Assembly (NCBI GenBank): GCA_963776195.1
Contig: CAVZMO010000036.1
Span: 62,001 to 126,000 of the forward strand
Source: CAVZMO01 sp963776195
Lineage (GTDB): Bacteria > Nitrospirota > Thermodesulfovibrionia > Thermodesulfovibrionales > SM23-35
DNA: 64,000 bases
Direction of reading: 5' to 3'
In this document: in pieces, positions 9,598 through 19,128 of the stretch
Numbering within the stretch: the stretch's first letter is position 1
How the letters are laid out: every line of letters starts with the position of its first letter
Notes under the pieces: generated by a model
What the model was told of the DNA's origin: nothing
What the model saw: only the letters and a program-made list of their open reading frames with translations
Database searches by the model: none
Position numbers and translations under genes: made by a program

Positions 9598-10206
9598 TTA
9601 TTTTCTTGTCATGGCTCTGCGTAATAATTCTTTTATTTGGTTATTCAGAAAAGCATAATCGATAACCTCGCGTCTCCGGTTGTCCTGAACATGGATATCG
9701 GCGCCTTTATCGACCAGCATCTTTGTGATCTCAAGATTGTCATGCAAGACAGCAAGCATTAATGCTGTTTCCCCGTTATCATTTTGGGAGTCCATGTCCG
9801 CGCCTTTTCCGATAAGGAAGCCGGCAACTTCTCTGTCTCCCTCGGAAGAAACAAACATCAGAGCGGTATAGCCGTTATTGTCCCTGTCATTAACATGAGC
9901 GCCGTTGTCGATGAGGAACTTCAACAGTTCAATATTATGATTAACAGCAGCGAGCATCAATGCCGTTTCTCCCCTATCGCCTGTCGCATTAATGTCCATT
10001 CCTCCTTTTAAGAACAATACTATCGTCTCTTTGTGGCCGCCTGCCGCGCTATTTAGAAAAGACTCTACCGAATACGTCATTCCTTTCCGTTCTATTTCCC
10101 TTCTGTAGCTTTCTTTGCTTTTGCAGCCGGCAATGAGCGCAATCAAGATCAGGGAGAGTAAAACAGAACAATGAATAGGTTTATTTGAAAGCTCTCTTAA
10201 TATCAT
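9598..10206 (-). CDS. Ankyrin-repeat lipoprotein
   Basis: This 202-residue protein begins with a lipoprotein signal ending LIALIAGC, so it should be lipid-anchored. Four ankyrin repeats follow, with typical GETALMLA and NGYTALMF starts, at about residues 50-190. Ankyrin repeats bind proteins; the partner is unknown. It follows the SAM hydroxide adenosyltransferase gene closely (13 bases) and is probably co-transcribed with it. Confidence 0.88.
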   Translation of the reverse strand: MILRELSNKPIHCSVLLSLILIALIAGCKSKESYRREIERKGMTYSVESFLNSAAGGHKETIVLFLKGGMDINATGDRGETALMLAAVNHNIELLKFLIDNGAHVNDRDNNGYTALMFVSSEGDREVAGFLIGKGADMDSQNDNGETALMLAVLHDNLEITKMLVDKGADIHVQDNRRREVIDYAFLNNQIKELLRRAMTRK

Positions 10207-10219
10207 CCTTTACTTTTCC

Positions 10220-11023
10220 TTACGTCAGCCCTATGCTTACCTTTTCGCCGACCGGTATACCGAAATTCGAGGATGCACTGCCTTTGTTGACAAAGAGTTC
10301 AAGATATCCGAAACTGTTGGTTAAGGAGTAAAGTCTTTTCGTGTCACCCTCAGAATAATATTCTTTGATGGGTGCCTCCATGCCTCTGATCACGACCTTC
10401 AGATCTCGCTCAGGGTAATTGCTATAAAGGTCCTCTATCATCTGTCCCTCTATGTTCGTCATCAGATTTCCAAAACGGTCGATATGAATGATCTCACCTT
10501 CAATAGTATTCTTCTCTGTTGTTGTGGGAATGGGTACCGGAATGGTTACGTAATCAGAAATGGGATCCCCGAAATTTGAAGCATTTACGCCCTTTGAGAA
10601 CCAGGCAGTCACAGGAGCGAATACGTCTCTGCCGTGGAAGGTCGAGCTCCTCCGGGGCAAGAAGTAATGTTCCGCCGTAATGTGGAAAACTTCCAGGCTT
10701 TCATTCAGGGCGTAGACGCGGGAAAATACTCCGTTATCCGGACCGATAAAATAATGATGGTCTGTTGTTACGAGGAGCGGTCTCCGTTCGGAACCAACAC
10801 CCGGATCGACAACGGTGACATGGATTGTTTTATGAGGAAATGATCTGTATCCCATTTCGAGCGTGAAAGCTGCTTCCAGGATATTCTGCGGGCTTATATC
10901 ATGAGTCATATCGACTATCTGAACAGAAGGGTTTATGCTGAGGATTACCCCTTTCATAATTGCTACAAAAGGGTCTTTGTTCCCGAAGTCAGTTGTCAGT
11001 GTTATTAAGGGACGAGGTTCCAT
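10220..11023 (-). CDS. SAM hydroxide adenosyltransferase (DUF62 family)
   Basis: This 267-residue protein starts with LITLTTDFGNKDPFVAIMKG. It also contains VDPGVGSERR and FIGPDNGVFS, all diagnostic of the DUF62 family that splits S-adenosylmethionine to adenosine and methionine using water. The family includes the halogenases, but environmental members are mostly hydrolases, so this is not called a chlorinase. It overlaps the start of pyrD by 35 bases and is part of the greA-pyrK-pyrD run. Confidence 0.9.
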   Translation of the reverse strand: MEPRPLITLTTDFGNKDPFVAIMKGVILSINPSVQIVDMTHDISPQNILEAAFTLEMGYRSFPHKTIHVTVVDPGVGSERRPLLVTTDHHYFIGPDNGVFSRVYALNESLEVFHITAEHYFLPRRSSTFHGRDVFAPVTAWFSKGVNASNFGDPISDYVTIPVPIPTTTEKNTIEGEIIHIDRFGNLMTNIEGQMIEDLYSNYPERDLKVVIRGMEAPIKEYYSEGDTKRLYSLTNSFGYLELFVNKGSASSNFGIPVGEKVSIGLT

Positions 11024-11924
11024 GAAGCCCCCTTATGATATCTCTCACAGCCCGAATACCTTTTTCCCTCAAATATCCGCCAATCCCTTCGGCGACGTTG
11101 ACTGTCGCTCTCGGATTTACGAAATTACCCGTGCCCACTTCTATTGCCGTGGCACCGACAAGCATAAACTCTATAGCGTCTTTATAATCAATGATACCAC
11201 CGATTCCTATAATTGGAATAGTGACAGCGCCTGATGCCTCCCAGACCATTCTCAGGGCAATCGGTTTTATCGCCGGACCTGACAGTCCACCTGTCATATT
11301 AGCGAGTTTGGGCTTCCACGTTTCGATATCGACAGCCATTGCGGGTATGGTATTTATCAGCGATATAGCATCGCTTCCGGCGTCTTCGGCCACCCTCGCA
11401 AACTCGGGAATATTCGAAACATTGGGCGACAGTTTGGTGATTACTGTCGTTTTGCTCACCGATTGCTTCACCTTTGTAATAAGTCGTGCAAGCGCCTTTT
11501 TATCAGTGCCGAAGACAATGCCTCCTTTTTTTACGTTCGGACAGGAGACGTTCAGTTCTATACCGTCTACCCCCGCATCAGCGAGCGCCTTTGAAAGCTT
11601 TACATATTCCTGAATGGTATTCCCCAGGATGTTAACGATCACCCTTGTCTCGAAGTTCTTGAGATAAGGCAGCTTCTCTTTTAGAAATGTTTTAAGCCCC
11701 ACATTCTGGAGGCCTATCGAATTCAGCATGCCGCATGGAGTTTCACAGATCCTTGGAGAGGGGTTCCCCTCCATGGGTTCCAGAGATATTCCTTTGACAA
11801 CAACCGCACCGAGCAGATTCAGGTCAACAAAGCTGGAATATTCTTCGCCATACCCGAAGGTTCCCGATGCCGTCATAACAGGGTTTTTGAGTTTCAGGCT
11901 GCCTATGCTGACGGTTAAATCCAT
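10989..11924 (-). CDS. pyrD: Dihydroorotate dehydrogenase B, catalytic subunit
   Basis: This 311-residue class 1B enzyme oxidises dihydroorotate to orotate in pyrimidine synthesis, passing electrons to PyrK. Motifs include NPVMTASGTFGYG, NVSCPNVKKGG (with the active-site Cys) and IPIIGIGGI. The adjacent pyrK confirms the NAD-dependent B type. It overlaps pyrK by 10 bases and the DUF62 gene by 35 bases, so the operon is tightly coupled. Confidence 0.96.
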   Translation of the reverse strand: MDLTVSIGSLKLKNPVMTASGTFGYGEEYSSFVDLNLLGAVVVKGISLEPMEGNPSPRICETPCGMLNSIGLQNVGLKTFLKEKLPYLKNFETRVIVNILGNTIQEYVKLSKALADAGVDGIELNVSCPNVKKGGIVFGTDKKALARLITKVKQSVSKTTVITKLSPNVSNIPEFARVAEDAGSDAISLINTIPAMAVDIETWKPKLANMTGGLSGPAIKPIALRMVWEASGAVTIPIIGIGGIIDYKDAIEFMLVGATAIEVGTGNFVNPRATVNVAEGIGGYLREKGIRAVRDIIRGLHGTSSLNNTDN

Positions 11925-12688
11925 TCAATTTCCTCTATCCGAAAAACCGGCCCTTCTTTGCACACTCTTTTGTATCCATGGATTGTTTTGACAGCGCATC
12001 CCAGACATGCCCCGAATCCGCAAGCCATATTTTCTTCCAGCGAAAAATAGCCCCTGATACTTTTATCAGCGGCGATCTTTGCCACGGACTTCAGCATCGG
12101 CTTGGGGCCGCACGCATAAATGAGACAAGAGGTGAGGAGTTGCGGATGGGAGATCAGAAAATCTTCTAAAATATCTGTAACCAGCCCCTCTTTGCCGAAA
12201 GAACAGTCGTCTGTACAAGTGATTATTGCAACCCCCGATTTCTCCAATTCATCCAGCATAACCAGTTCATCTTTGCTCCGTGCACCGTATATCACAAATG
12301 ATTTTTTTGCAAGCGCTTCAGCAAGCGGAAACAGGGATGCCATACCGATTCCGCCGGCGATGAGCAAAGGTGTATAACCATCTTCGGTTTTCGGGTAACC
12401 TGTGCCGAGGGGACCGATCACATTTATTTCTCTTCCCTTCTTAAAATCCTTCATCAGAGATGTGCCTTTGCCTTTGACCGTATAGACAAACTGGATTGAT
12501 TCTTGTGTCTTCCTGAAATAACTGAAGGGTCTCTTTAACAAAGGGTCATAGGAATTGCCGACTTCTATCATGTAGAATTGACCTGGTTCGGGGTTCAGTG
12601 CCGGTCCGAGGGGTTTTATAGTGAGCAGATTGTTCTTGCTGGTTAGGGGGATATTATCGATTATCTCTGCTCTGAAGTATCTACACAA
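11915..12688 (-). CDS. pyrK: Dihydroorotate dehydrogenase B, electron-transfer subunit
   Basis: This 257-residue FAD and [2Fe-2S] protein moves electrons from PyrD to NAD. The FAD motif RPFSYF, the nucleotide-binding GGIGMASLFPLAEAL and the C-terminal cluster motif MACGFGACLGCAV plus a later Cys (KRVCKEGP) are all visible. The start appears to be TTG at 12688, overlapping the greA stop by 8 bases. It is next to pyrD, as expected for the heterotetramer. Confidence 0.95.
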   Translation of the reverse strand: MCRYFRAEIIDNIPLTSKNNLLTIKPLGPALNPEPGQFYMIEVGNSYDPLLKRPFSYFRKTQESIQFVYTVKGKGTSLMKDFKKGREINVIGPLGTGYPKTEDGYTPLLIAGGIGMASLFPLAEALAKKSFVIYGARSKDELVMLDELEKSGVAIITCTDDCSFGKEGLVTDILEDFLISHPQLLTSCLIYACGPKPMLKSVAKIAADKSIRGYFSLEENMACGFGACLGCAVKTIHGYKRVCKEGPVFRIEEIEWI

Positions 12689-13157
12689 AGCTGATCTCTA
12701 ATATCTCATACTCCAGGGTCTTTGCGGGTGCCTTAATCGTAACGACATCGCCGATATCCTTGTTGAGCAGGGAACTCCCGACCGGGGAACTTATAGAGAT
12801 CTTACCGTTCTTCGCGTCTGCCTCGTCAGGTCCGACGAGCATGAAGGTCTTTTCTTCATCCGTAGAAAGGTCCATCACCTTGACCTTTGCCCCGAAGGCT
12901 GTCTTGTTCTGGGTAATCTTTGAGGGGTCTATAACATCCGCCAGGGCGAGTTTGGTTTTCAGCTCCTGTATCTTCCCCTCGATAAAAGACTGTTTTTCCT
13001 TTGCAGCATGGTATTCCGCGTTTTCGGAAAGGTCACCGTGCGCCCTCGCTTCAGAAATGTCTTTGATATTTTTCGGCCTGTCGACCTTGAGAAGCCTTTC
13101 GAGTTCTTCTTGCAGCCTCTGATAGCCGTCGGGTGTTATCGGTATTCTCTTTAGCAA
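12681..13157 (-). CDS. greA: Transcription elongation factor GreA
   Basis: This 158-residue factor rescues backtracked RNA polymerase. The N-terminal coiled coil (PITPDGYQRLQEELERL, ARAHGDLSENAEYHAAKE) and the C-terminal FKBP-like domain with SPVGSSLLNKDIGD are clear. The start codon is TTG at 13157, with GGGAGGG 8 bases upstream. It is the first gene of the greA-pyrK-pyrD-DUF62-ankyrin run. Confidence 0.96.
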   Translation of the reverse strand: MLKRIPITPDGYQRLQEELERLLKVDRPKNIKDISEARAHGDLSENAEYHAAKEKQSFIEGKIQELKTKLALADVIDPSKITQNKTAFGAKVKVMDLSTDEEKTFMLVGPDEADAKNGKISISSPVGSSLLNKDIGDVVTIKAPAKTLEYEILEISFV

Positions 13158-13274
13158 GTTATTTTCCCTCCCTGGTAGTAATTAATTTAACACTTTTCCC
13201 TTAATTTTTTCTATATTAGATGTCAGTATGGGAGTCGCAAGGAAATTCTGTTGACAATAAAAAAGGAGTAAAAA

Positions 13275-14960
13275 ATGCGTTTTTCCAAGATGCTTATACC
13301 AACCTTAAGGGAGACACCCGCGGATGCGGAGGCGATAAGCCATATACTCATGCTGAGGGCAGGGTATCATCAGACAGCTTGCCGCAGGACTCTACATTTA
13401 TCTGCCCCTTGGTCTCAGGGTTACAAGGAGAATACACAAAATCCTCCGGGAGGAGATGAACGCCATAGGCGCACAGGAGATCGCCCTGCCGGCGCTGCAC
13501 CCGGCGGAGAGTATGGCAGGAGACCGGCAGGTGGTTCGACATCGGAGATGAAATGTTCAGGCTGAAAGACAGGACCGGACGGGACATGTGCCTCGGCATG
13601 ACGCACGAAGAGATAATGACCTGGCTCGCCGCGAGGGAGATACGGTCATACAGGAACCTGCCGCAGGTGTGGTATCAGATCCAGACGAAACTGCGGGATG
13701 AGGCGAGGCCGAAGAGCGGCGTCCTGAGGACAAGGGAGTTCCTGATGAAGGACAGTTACAGTTTTGATGCAGACGACGAGGGGCTCGAAAAGAACTATCA
13801 GCTCCATGCCGATGCGTATCACAAAATATTTTCGAGGTGCGGGCTGAAATTCCATATGGTCCAGTCAGACCCCGGAATGATGGGAGGCGCTGTCTCCCAT
13901 GAATTCATGGCGCCGAGCCCGTGCGGGAGAAGATGAGATCGTGCTCTGCGATTCCTGCGGATACGCCGCGAATGTGGAGCTCGCCCTTTCGAATCCGAAG
14001 AAGACAGAGGTGATGGACTGGGAGTTCGAAGAGGTCCATACGCCGGAAAAGCGTACTGTTCAGGAGGTTTCGAACTTCCTGAAACTCAAGCCCGAATATT
14101 TCATCAAGAGCCTGCTGGTCATCAGTGATGACGGGCCTGTTCTCGGCCTTGTGAGGGGAGACCAGGAGTTGCACGAAAAAAAGCTCAACAGGGTCATCGG
14201 AAAACACAGACCTGCGGCGAAGGAGGAAGTAAAAGAGATCCTCGGTGTTGAGGCAGGCTTCATCGGACCCATGAACCAAAAGATCAGGATAGTCGCCGAT
14301 ACCTCCCTTCAGGAGGGCGTCTATGTGAGCGGCGCGAATAAGCAGCATTACCATGCAAAAGGGATACGGCCCGGAAAGGATTTCACCGCTGAATGGCATG
14401 ACATAACCCTTGCAAAAACAGGTGATTTGTGCGCGAAATGCGATGCGCCGATAAGGATCGAGCGTGTTATCGAAATAGGCAACATCTTCAAGCTCGGCAC
14501 AAAATACTCTATACCGTTGAAGGCGTTCTATCTCGATGAAAACGGGCAGGAAAAACCGATTGTCATGGGAAGCTTCGGCATCGGCCCTGCAAGGATAGCA
14601 GCCGCGGCGATAGAGCAGAACAACGACAAAGACGGCATGATCTGGCCAAGGAGCATCGCGCCGTTCGATGTCGAACTGTTACCGTTGAACATGAACGACG
14701 CAAAGACCGTCGAGATTGCGGAGAATTTTTACAGGGATTTGACGGAGAAAGGGTTTGAGGTTTTGATGGACGACCGCGACGAACGGGCAGGGGTGAAGTT
14801 CAAAGACGCCGACCTTATCGGTATTCCCACTCAGATAATCCTCGGCGAAAAGAACCTCAAGGAGGGCCTTGTCGAGATAAAGGACAGGAAGACGAAAGAG
14901 GTCGTGAAGGTGAACATAGCGGATGTGGTTGACAAAGTGACAAGTGAAACAGCTCAGTAG
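13275..14960 (+). CDS. proS: Prolyl-tRNA synthetase, frame broken at three places
   Basis: This is a class II bacterial-type ProRS of about 560 residues when reconstructed. It starts MRFSKMLIPTLRETPADAE after an AAGGAG site. Motif 2 (QIQTKLRDEARPKSGVLRTREFLMKD), the editing insertion and motif 3 (GSFGIGPARIAAAAIE) are all present, as is the anticodon-binding domain. The frame breaks by one extra base near 13368 (TAT C ATC AGA), near 13513 (AGT A TGG CAG) and near 13922 (CCG T GCG GGA). Because proS is essential and every domain is conserved on both sides of each break, sequence error is more likely than a pseudogene. A strong terminator follows at 15108. Confidence 0.93.
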
Positions 14961-14985
14961 GAAATGTCCACAATCCTGCGCCAAT

Positions 14986-15015
14986 TGTCATTGCGAGTGA
15001 AACGAAGCAATCTCG
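14986..15015. repeat. Short dispersed intergenic repeat
   Basis: The segment TCATTGCGAGTGAAACGAAG and the following CAATCTCGC match a short imperfect palindrome that I recognise as dispersed in many unrelated bacterial genomes. It lies between the proS stop and the terminator. Confidence 0.5.
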
Positions 15016-15107
15016 CTTTTTGGAGCCTTCTTCTTGATTTTCTGTTCTGCCATAGGTACGGTAATGTAAAAACAGAGGCATTGCCTCAGTTGCGGAACTT
15101 AGCCAAA

Positions 15108-15136
15108 GGGCCCGGGAATCCCGGGCCCGCTTCTTT
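15108..15136 (+). terminator. Rho-independent terminator after proS
   Basis: A perfect 9-bp stem, GGGCCCGGG with CCCGGGCCC around an AAT loop, is followed by GCTTCTTTT. It lies about 150 bases after the proS stop. Confidence 0.75.
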
Positions 15137-15169
15137 TAGGCTCAAGCAGCCGTTTTATCTCTCTTGCTC

Positions 15170-15480
15170 ATAGGGGGTGGTCAGGTAGCCAGGGTTCAAG
15201 CCCCATAAGAACCGTGCTTGTCAGTTTCCCGACACACGGCTCAAGCCTTTCTGAGGCTGCCTTTAAGCAACCCGGCTGAACAACTTCCAACATGTGGCCG
15301 TTGTTCAGCCTTTACAATACCCATTCACAGCCTTCTTACGTTATCCGTAGGAGGATGCACATACAGTGAAGTCCTGTATTCCTTTGCTTTTCCTCCTTCG
15401 AAGGTTCGGTAAACTCTCTTGTAAAGAAAGACCAAGTGGAAGTCTGCCTGCTTTCGCATAGGATGATGTCGTTTTAGGGA
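15170..15480 (-). mobile_element. Group II intron 3' fragment (domains V and VI)
   Basis: On the minus strand, 15210-15243 is a textbook group II domain V of 34 nt. It starts GAGCCGTGTG, has the AGC catalytic triad, a GUCGG/CUGAC upper stem capped by GAAA, a two-base AA bulge, and closes with GCACGGTTC. A hairpin-forming stretch that could be domain VI follows (GGGGCTTGAACCC to ACCCCCTAT), giving a probable intron 3' end near 15170. Upstream intron sequence continues at least to about 15330 but its 5' edge is uncertain. No reverse-transcriptase domain is readable, and a foreign palindromic repeat interrupts the upstream side near 15484-15513. It is therefore probably a truncated, immobile remnant. 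Confidence 0.75.
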
Positions 15481-15483
15481 CAA

Positions 15484-15513
15484 AAAACAAAAAACAGGGA
15501 CACATCCCATATT
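15484..15513. repeat. Half-copy of the GGGACACATCCCATATT repeat
   Basis: GGGACACATCCCATATT at 15497-15513 is shared with both arms of the inverted-repeat element at 23918-24025. It lies between the intron remnant and the LamG gene, in otherwise non-coding sequence. Confidence 0.6.
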
Positions 15514-15593
15514 CCAGCGTTTGTGGCCCCATCGGCTCATGCTCTGCGTTACTTCTCCTGAAAATCCTCAGTTAATACCTTCGTGATGTTTGC

Positions 15594-18287
15594 TTATAGT
15601 GAACTGAGCGTTTTAATTTCTTCTCCTGATAATGCCCTATCATAAATTCTCACTTCATCTAAAATCCCGTCAAACTGTCTATCGGACAGTCCATTATGGG
15701 CGCTCATCCATAAAGGGTGATTATTTGATGGAGTGATGCCCGGGAAATTAAATTCGGCGTCGAGAATTCCGTTTATGTATATACGCAACTTATTAGCGCT
15801 TTTTGAACCTACAATTGCGATGTGATAGGGAGTATATTTCGTCAACAAAGTATTAGAGAAATAGTATAAATCTTGAGCGGGTGGCCAGACGATGAACCGT
15901 ATCTTGTAATTATCAGGATAAGCAGGTCCCGGGGCCGCCGTTACAGTCCAGCCGCTGTGATCAAAAGCTATTTCTTTTGAGATTAAAAAGCCGCCATCTA
16001 TACCCTGCCATCCCCAACTGGCGGCATCAATATTGACCCAGAATGAAATTGTATATTCATCCTTCAAATTAAATGCCTCATCATGAGGCACTTCAATATG
16101 ATCTTCTTTTTTGGAGAAATTGAATGCTTTACCTTTAACGCCTGGAACGCATTGTGATGCATCTACACTTACCAAGGTGCCTTCGTGGTTGTTTCCGCTA
16201 TAATCTCTTGCATCACAGGCATCAAAACTCCAATATGCCACTAAATCGTTCTGATCGCCGTTTTCATATCCTATGAAATCCTGTCCAGCGACATCTGTCG
16301 TTACATTTGTTGCTATGTTCGTTGGTGCAAAAATATAGCCTTTTTTTGAAGGCGTGATTATATATCCGCCGGTATTAGGAACTTTAAATTTATAGTTACC
16401 ATTGCTATCTGTTATTGTTACAGCGACAAGTGCACCGGTTGATGTAGTAAGGGTCAGCGAAACATCCCCTAATCCTGAGCCTCCTGAGGCTACTGTCCCC
16501 GAGATAGCATATCCTGCTTGGGCTGATGCAGAAATGGTTGTCATTATAGGAAAATAAGTTGGTACTCTGTCCCACACCGTCATGTCTCCGATCTGGGTAG
16601 TCTTAAATGGTTCGCAAGCAGTGTAATCGTAAGAAATATTTGTACCCTGTGGTTGTGGAACCGAAAACTGTGATTGAGTTGAGATATCAGAGTGAGAGAG
16701 ATAATCCCCCATCTCTTGACCGTCAGCGTAAAAACTATAGCCTGATGCGAATAAATCAGCAAGGCCGTCAGGACCGATTAAAATCAGATTAGATGAACCT
16801 GTGATCAGATCAAGTCCTGCTAAGCCTACTTTTGCGTTATCAACACCATTACTGTAAGCATCACAAGTCTTTTTATCCCACCTGCCTGATTGACACATCT
16901 GGTAAATAAATGCCTCATATGTATTCCATGCAGAGTCCATAGCAAAGCCAAAACAAACTCCGCCTATAGCCGCACCTATGCCACTTCCCCCTCCTGCTAT
17001 AGCACAGCCGCCATAGAACACCGTATCTAAAACGTTATCAAAAATATCATACTTTCTTACATTCTGTATAGCACTGTCCAATCTATCCCTGAAATTACTG
17101 TCTTGAAGAGTAAGAATTACTTCCTTATCAGAAGATGATATGGTTCTATCCTGAAACGTTGTCCAGTAACTCATATCCAATTGTCCATATAATGCGGTCA
17201 TATCAGCGTCTGTTAAATTTTGTAAAACCTTAGGGTCCCTGAGTTGGCTTAAAGAATATGAGGTCAACGAGTGAGAGTAGACACCGATATTAATAGGATA
17301 AACCTGGACAGCACTATTGGAGGCTGCACTCTTTGTCATTTTTTGTTTCACTGGTGTCGACGATGCTTCTGCTTGTTGATTTTTCGTCGATATTTTATTT
17401 ACGATTGCTGCTGTAAGATCATCAACAGTTACATCAGATAAAGGGGTTATCATTGTCACGTACGGTATAGTCCCATCTGAAATGAGATAAAGCATTGGGA
17501 TAGGCATAGGTATGGATGTGGTAGTAAACTCAAAGTTACCGTTCGCATCTGTTGTTATAGTGTCAGTCTGATTGTAAAGCACATTTTTGACAGAAATAGC
17601 CTTTGAGGGCAGCGAATTTCCAGAAGAATCTTTAAAAACCCCTTTAACAGTTGTTATAGAACCAACCTGAGGTTGTGTGGTAGTTGAGACAGATAAAGGA
17701 TTTGGTGAAGGACTTGATTCACCCACCAAACTTTGCAGAATTATCCTGTCGTTATTTAAGCTCCATTTTGGTACTACAAAATGCAGTGAACTTACCCCTG
17801 TTTCAGGGTTCATCATGCAACTTAAAACTTTACAACTTTTTCTTTTTAATGACAAGAGGTTTTCTATGAAAACCTTTGGCTTTTTATTTGTGAAAAATTG
17901 TCCATTTATTGTTACTATGGCACCTATTGTAAGATTCTTAGGAGTAACTTCGTCGATAATAGGTTTTATGATGCTGAATGTCCCTGCAGAAATAGGAGAA
18001 GCGCCTTTTGTACTTGGTTTTACAAAAAGATTGTATGTCCCTGGAGCAAGCTTTTGTGTCCAGAGGCAGGTAAGTGAAGTATCATTATATTTTTGTACCT
18101 TGGCCTTTGCCTGTTTCATTTGACTGGGCTGTTTCTCATATTCAAGATATACTTGAGGCTTTTTGGTACCAAATCCAGAGCCCTCTATGATAAACTTTGT
18201 CCCTATTGTTCCTATGTAATCTGCCTGAGCTATCCCCGTCATTAAAACAAGGAATAATACAGAAATAAGAATGAGCAACCTTTTCAT
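15594..18287 (-). CDS. Secreted IPT/TIG-like and LamG-domain protein
   Basis: About 897 residues with a signal peptide (MKRLLILISVLFLVLMTGIAQA). It has two IPT/TIG-like beta domains (about residues 30-200), two carboxypeptidase-regulatory-like repeats (about 215-280 and 590-670, with TDANGNFEF and TDSNGNYKFKVPNTGGYIITP), a glycine-rich segment (CAIAGGGSGIGAAIGG) near 430, and a C-terminal LamG/concanavalin-like domain (LVAYWSFDACDARDYSGNNHEGTL start). Such proteins bind carbohydrates or surfaces. The start at 18287 is set by GGAGGG just upstream. It is the third gene after the GEMM riboswitch, so it may be under second-messenger control. There are no sorting motifs I recognise at the C-terminus. 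Confidence 0.82.
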   Translation of the reverse strand: MKRLLILISVLFLVLMTGIAQADYIGTIGTKFIIEGSGFGTKKPQVYLEYEKQPSQMKQAKAKVQKYNDTSLTCLWTQKLAPGTYNLFVKPSTKGASPISAGTFSIIKPIIDEVTPKNLTIGAIVTINGQFFTNKKPKVFIENLLSLKRKSCKVLSCMMNPETGVSSLHFVVPKWSLNNDRIILQSLVGESSPSPNPLSVSTTTQPQVGSITTVKGVFKDSSGNSLPSKAISVKNVLYNQTDTITTDANGNFEFTTTSIPMPIPMLYLISDGTIPYVTMITPLSDVTVDDLTAAIVNKISTKNQQAEASSTPVKQKMTKSAASNSAVQVYPINIGVYSHSLTSYSLSQLRDPKVLQNLTDADMTALYGQLDMSYWTTFQDRTISSSDKEVILTLQDSNFRDRLDSAIQNVRKYDIFDNVLDTVFYGGCAIAGGGSGIGAAIGGVCFGFAMDSAWNTYEAFIYQMCQSGRWDKKTCDAYSNGVDNAKVGLAGLDLITGSSNLILIGPDGLADLFASGYSFYADGQEMGDYLSHSDISTQSQFSVPQPQGTNISYDYTACEPFKTTQIGDMTVWDRVPTYFPIMTTISASAQAGYAISGTVASGGSGLGDVSLTLTTSTGALVAVTITDSNGNYKFKVPNTGGYIITPSKKGYIFAPTNIATNVTTDVAGQDFIGYENGDQNDLVAYWSFDACDARDYSGNNHEGTLVSVDASQCVPGVKGKAFNFSKKEDHIEVPHDEAFNLKDEYTISFWVNIDAASWGWQGIDGGFLISKEIAFDHSGWTVTAAPGPAYPDNYKIRFIVWPPAQDLYYFSNTLLTKYTPYHIAIVGSKSANKLRIYINGILDAEFNFPGITPSNNHPLWMSAHNGLSDRQFDGILDEVRIYDRALSGEEIKTLSSL

Positions 18288-18395
18288 AATCCCTCCTATC
18301 ACCTATCAAAGTTTTACAATCGTTTTACTCTCGGTTGTTTTTGATAACGATAACCCTTCATCCTCATATTTTTAAAAACAATTTCATTCCACGCG

Positions 18396-19118
18396 TCACC
18401 GTTTATTAAAATTCTCAATCAGACTACTGCTTATTCGGAGTAAGCACATTTTTTTGTTATTCGGGAACTTTTCCATAATTTTTTGTAATGGAAAAGTGTT
18501 TTCAATAAGTTTATATCCGACACTTCTCGTCCAGATGGGACTTGAATGACTGGCTTTGACTAAAAGTGCAGAAAGGCTTATTGCTGAAATATCCCCATAA
18601 GAATCCCAGCTTTTATTTACATCCGTTGCGCCGTCCCAATTTATTATTGAATTTAGATGAGCCAATGAAGGATTAGGAGTTATCTTCACTATGTCGAAAT
18701 ACAGGATAACTAATGCATCTACCCCCTGCTCCTTTGCAATAATTCCTGCCAGCTCGCCCATCTTTTTATGGTAATCAAGTCTCACTCTTGCCCTTTTGGG
18801 ATCATATTTATCTTCAGGATTAAACCCTTCGGAGTTCTTTGCAACACTATCAGGCAAGATGATAAGTCTGAAAGATGTTTTGTAATATTCGTCAAGCATA
18901 TTTTTAAAATCACTTCGCCATTCTTCAGCAATCCTGAGTCTGTCATTCTCCGCAATGTTCATCGTCGGATCGAAGAAAGGGCCGACAATCCCTATTGTTT
19001 TGATGTCCGCTATTATTCTTTTGTCTGTAATATCAAGCCCGGCAGGTTTTGTAATTGCAGCACCACATGCAACAGTAAAAGACAACAGAATTAAAGCTAT
19101 CAATTGCCGCATTTTCAT
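18396..19118 (-). CDS. Lipoprotein of unknown function
   Basis: About 240 residues with a signal sequence ending FTVACG, a plausible lipobox (the -3 residue is Thr, not ideal). The body is mixed alpha/beta with no motif I recognise. The start at 19118 gives the signal peptide directly; the frame is open to 19244 but that would overlap the upstream gene. It begins 10 bases after the upstream lipoprotein ends, so the two are one operon. Confidence 0.7.
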   Translation of the reverse strand: MKMRQLIALILLSFTVACGAAITKPAGLDITDKRIIADIKTIGIVGPFFDPTMNIAENDRLRIAEEWRSDFKNMLDEYYKTSFRLIILPDSVAKNSEGFNPEDKYDPKRARVRLDYHKKMGELAGIIAKEQGVDALVILYFDIVKITPNPSLAHLNSIINWDGATDVNKSWDSYGDISAISLSALLVKASHSSPIWTRSVGYKLIENTFPLQKIMEKFPNNKKMCLLRISSSLIENFNKR

Positions 19119-19128
19119 GATCTCTACC

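Noticed and set aside
9598..10206. Possible CRISPR or tandem repeat suggested by repetitive ankyrin codons
   Set aside because: The repeats are protein-level ankyrin repeats of about 33 residues, not spacer-separated DNA repeats.
13275..14960. Programmed +1 frameshifting in proS and similar genes
   Set aside because: There is no common slippery sequence or stop codon context at the break sites and several breaks occur per gene.
15325..15540. Minus-strand frame in the intron region that could be a reverse transcriptase tail
   Set aside because: I could not recognise RT or maturase motifs; the frame is short and interrupted by a repeat.
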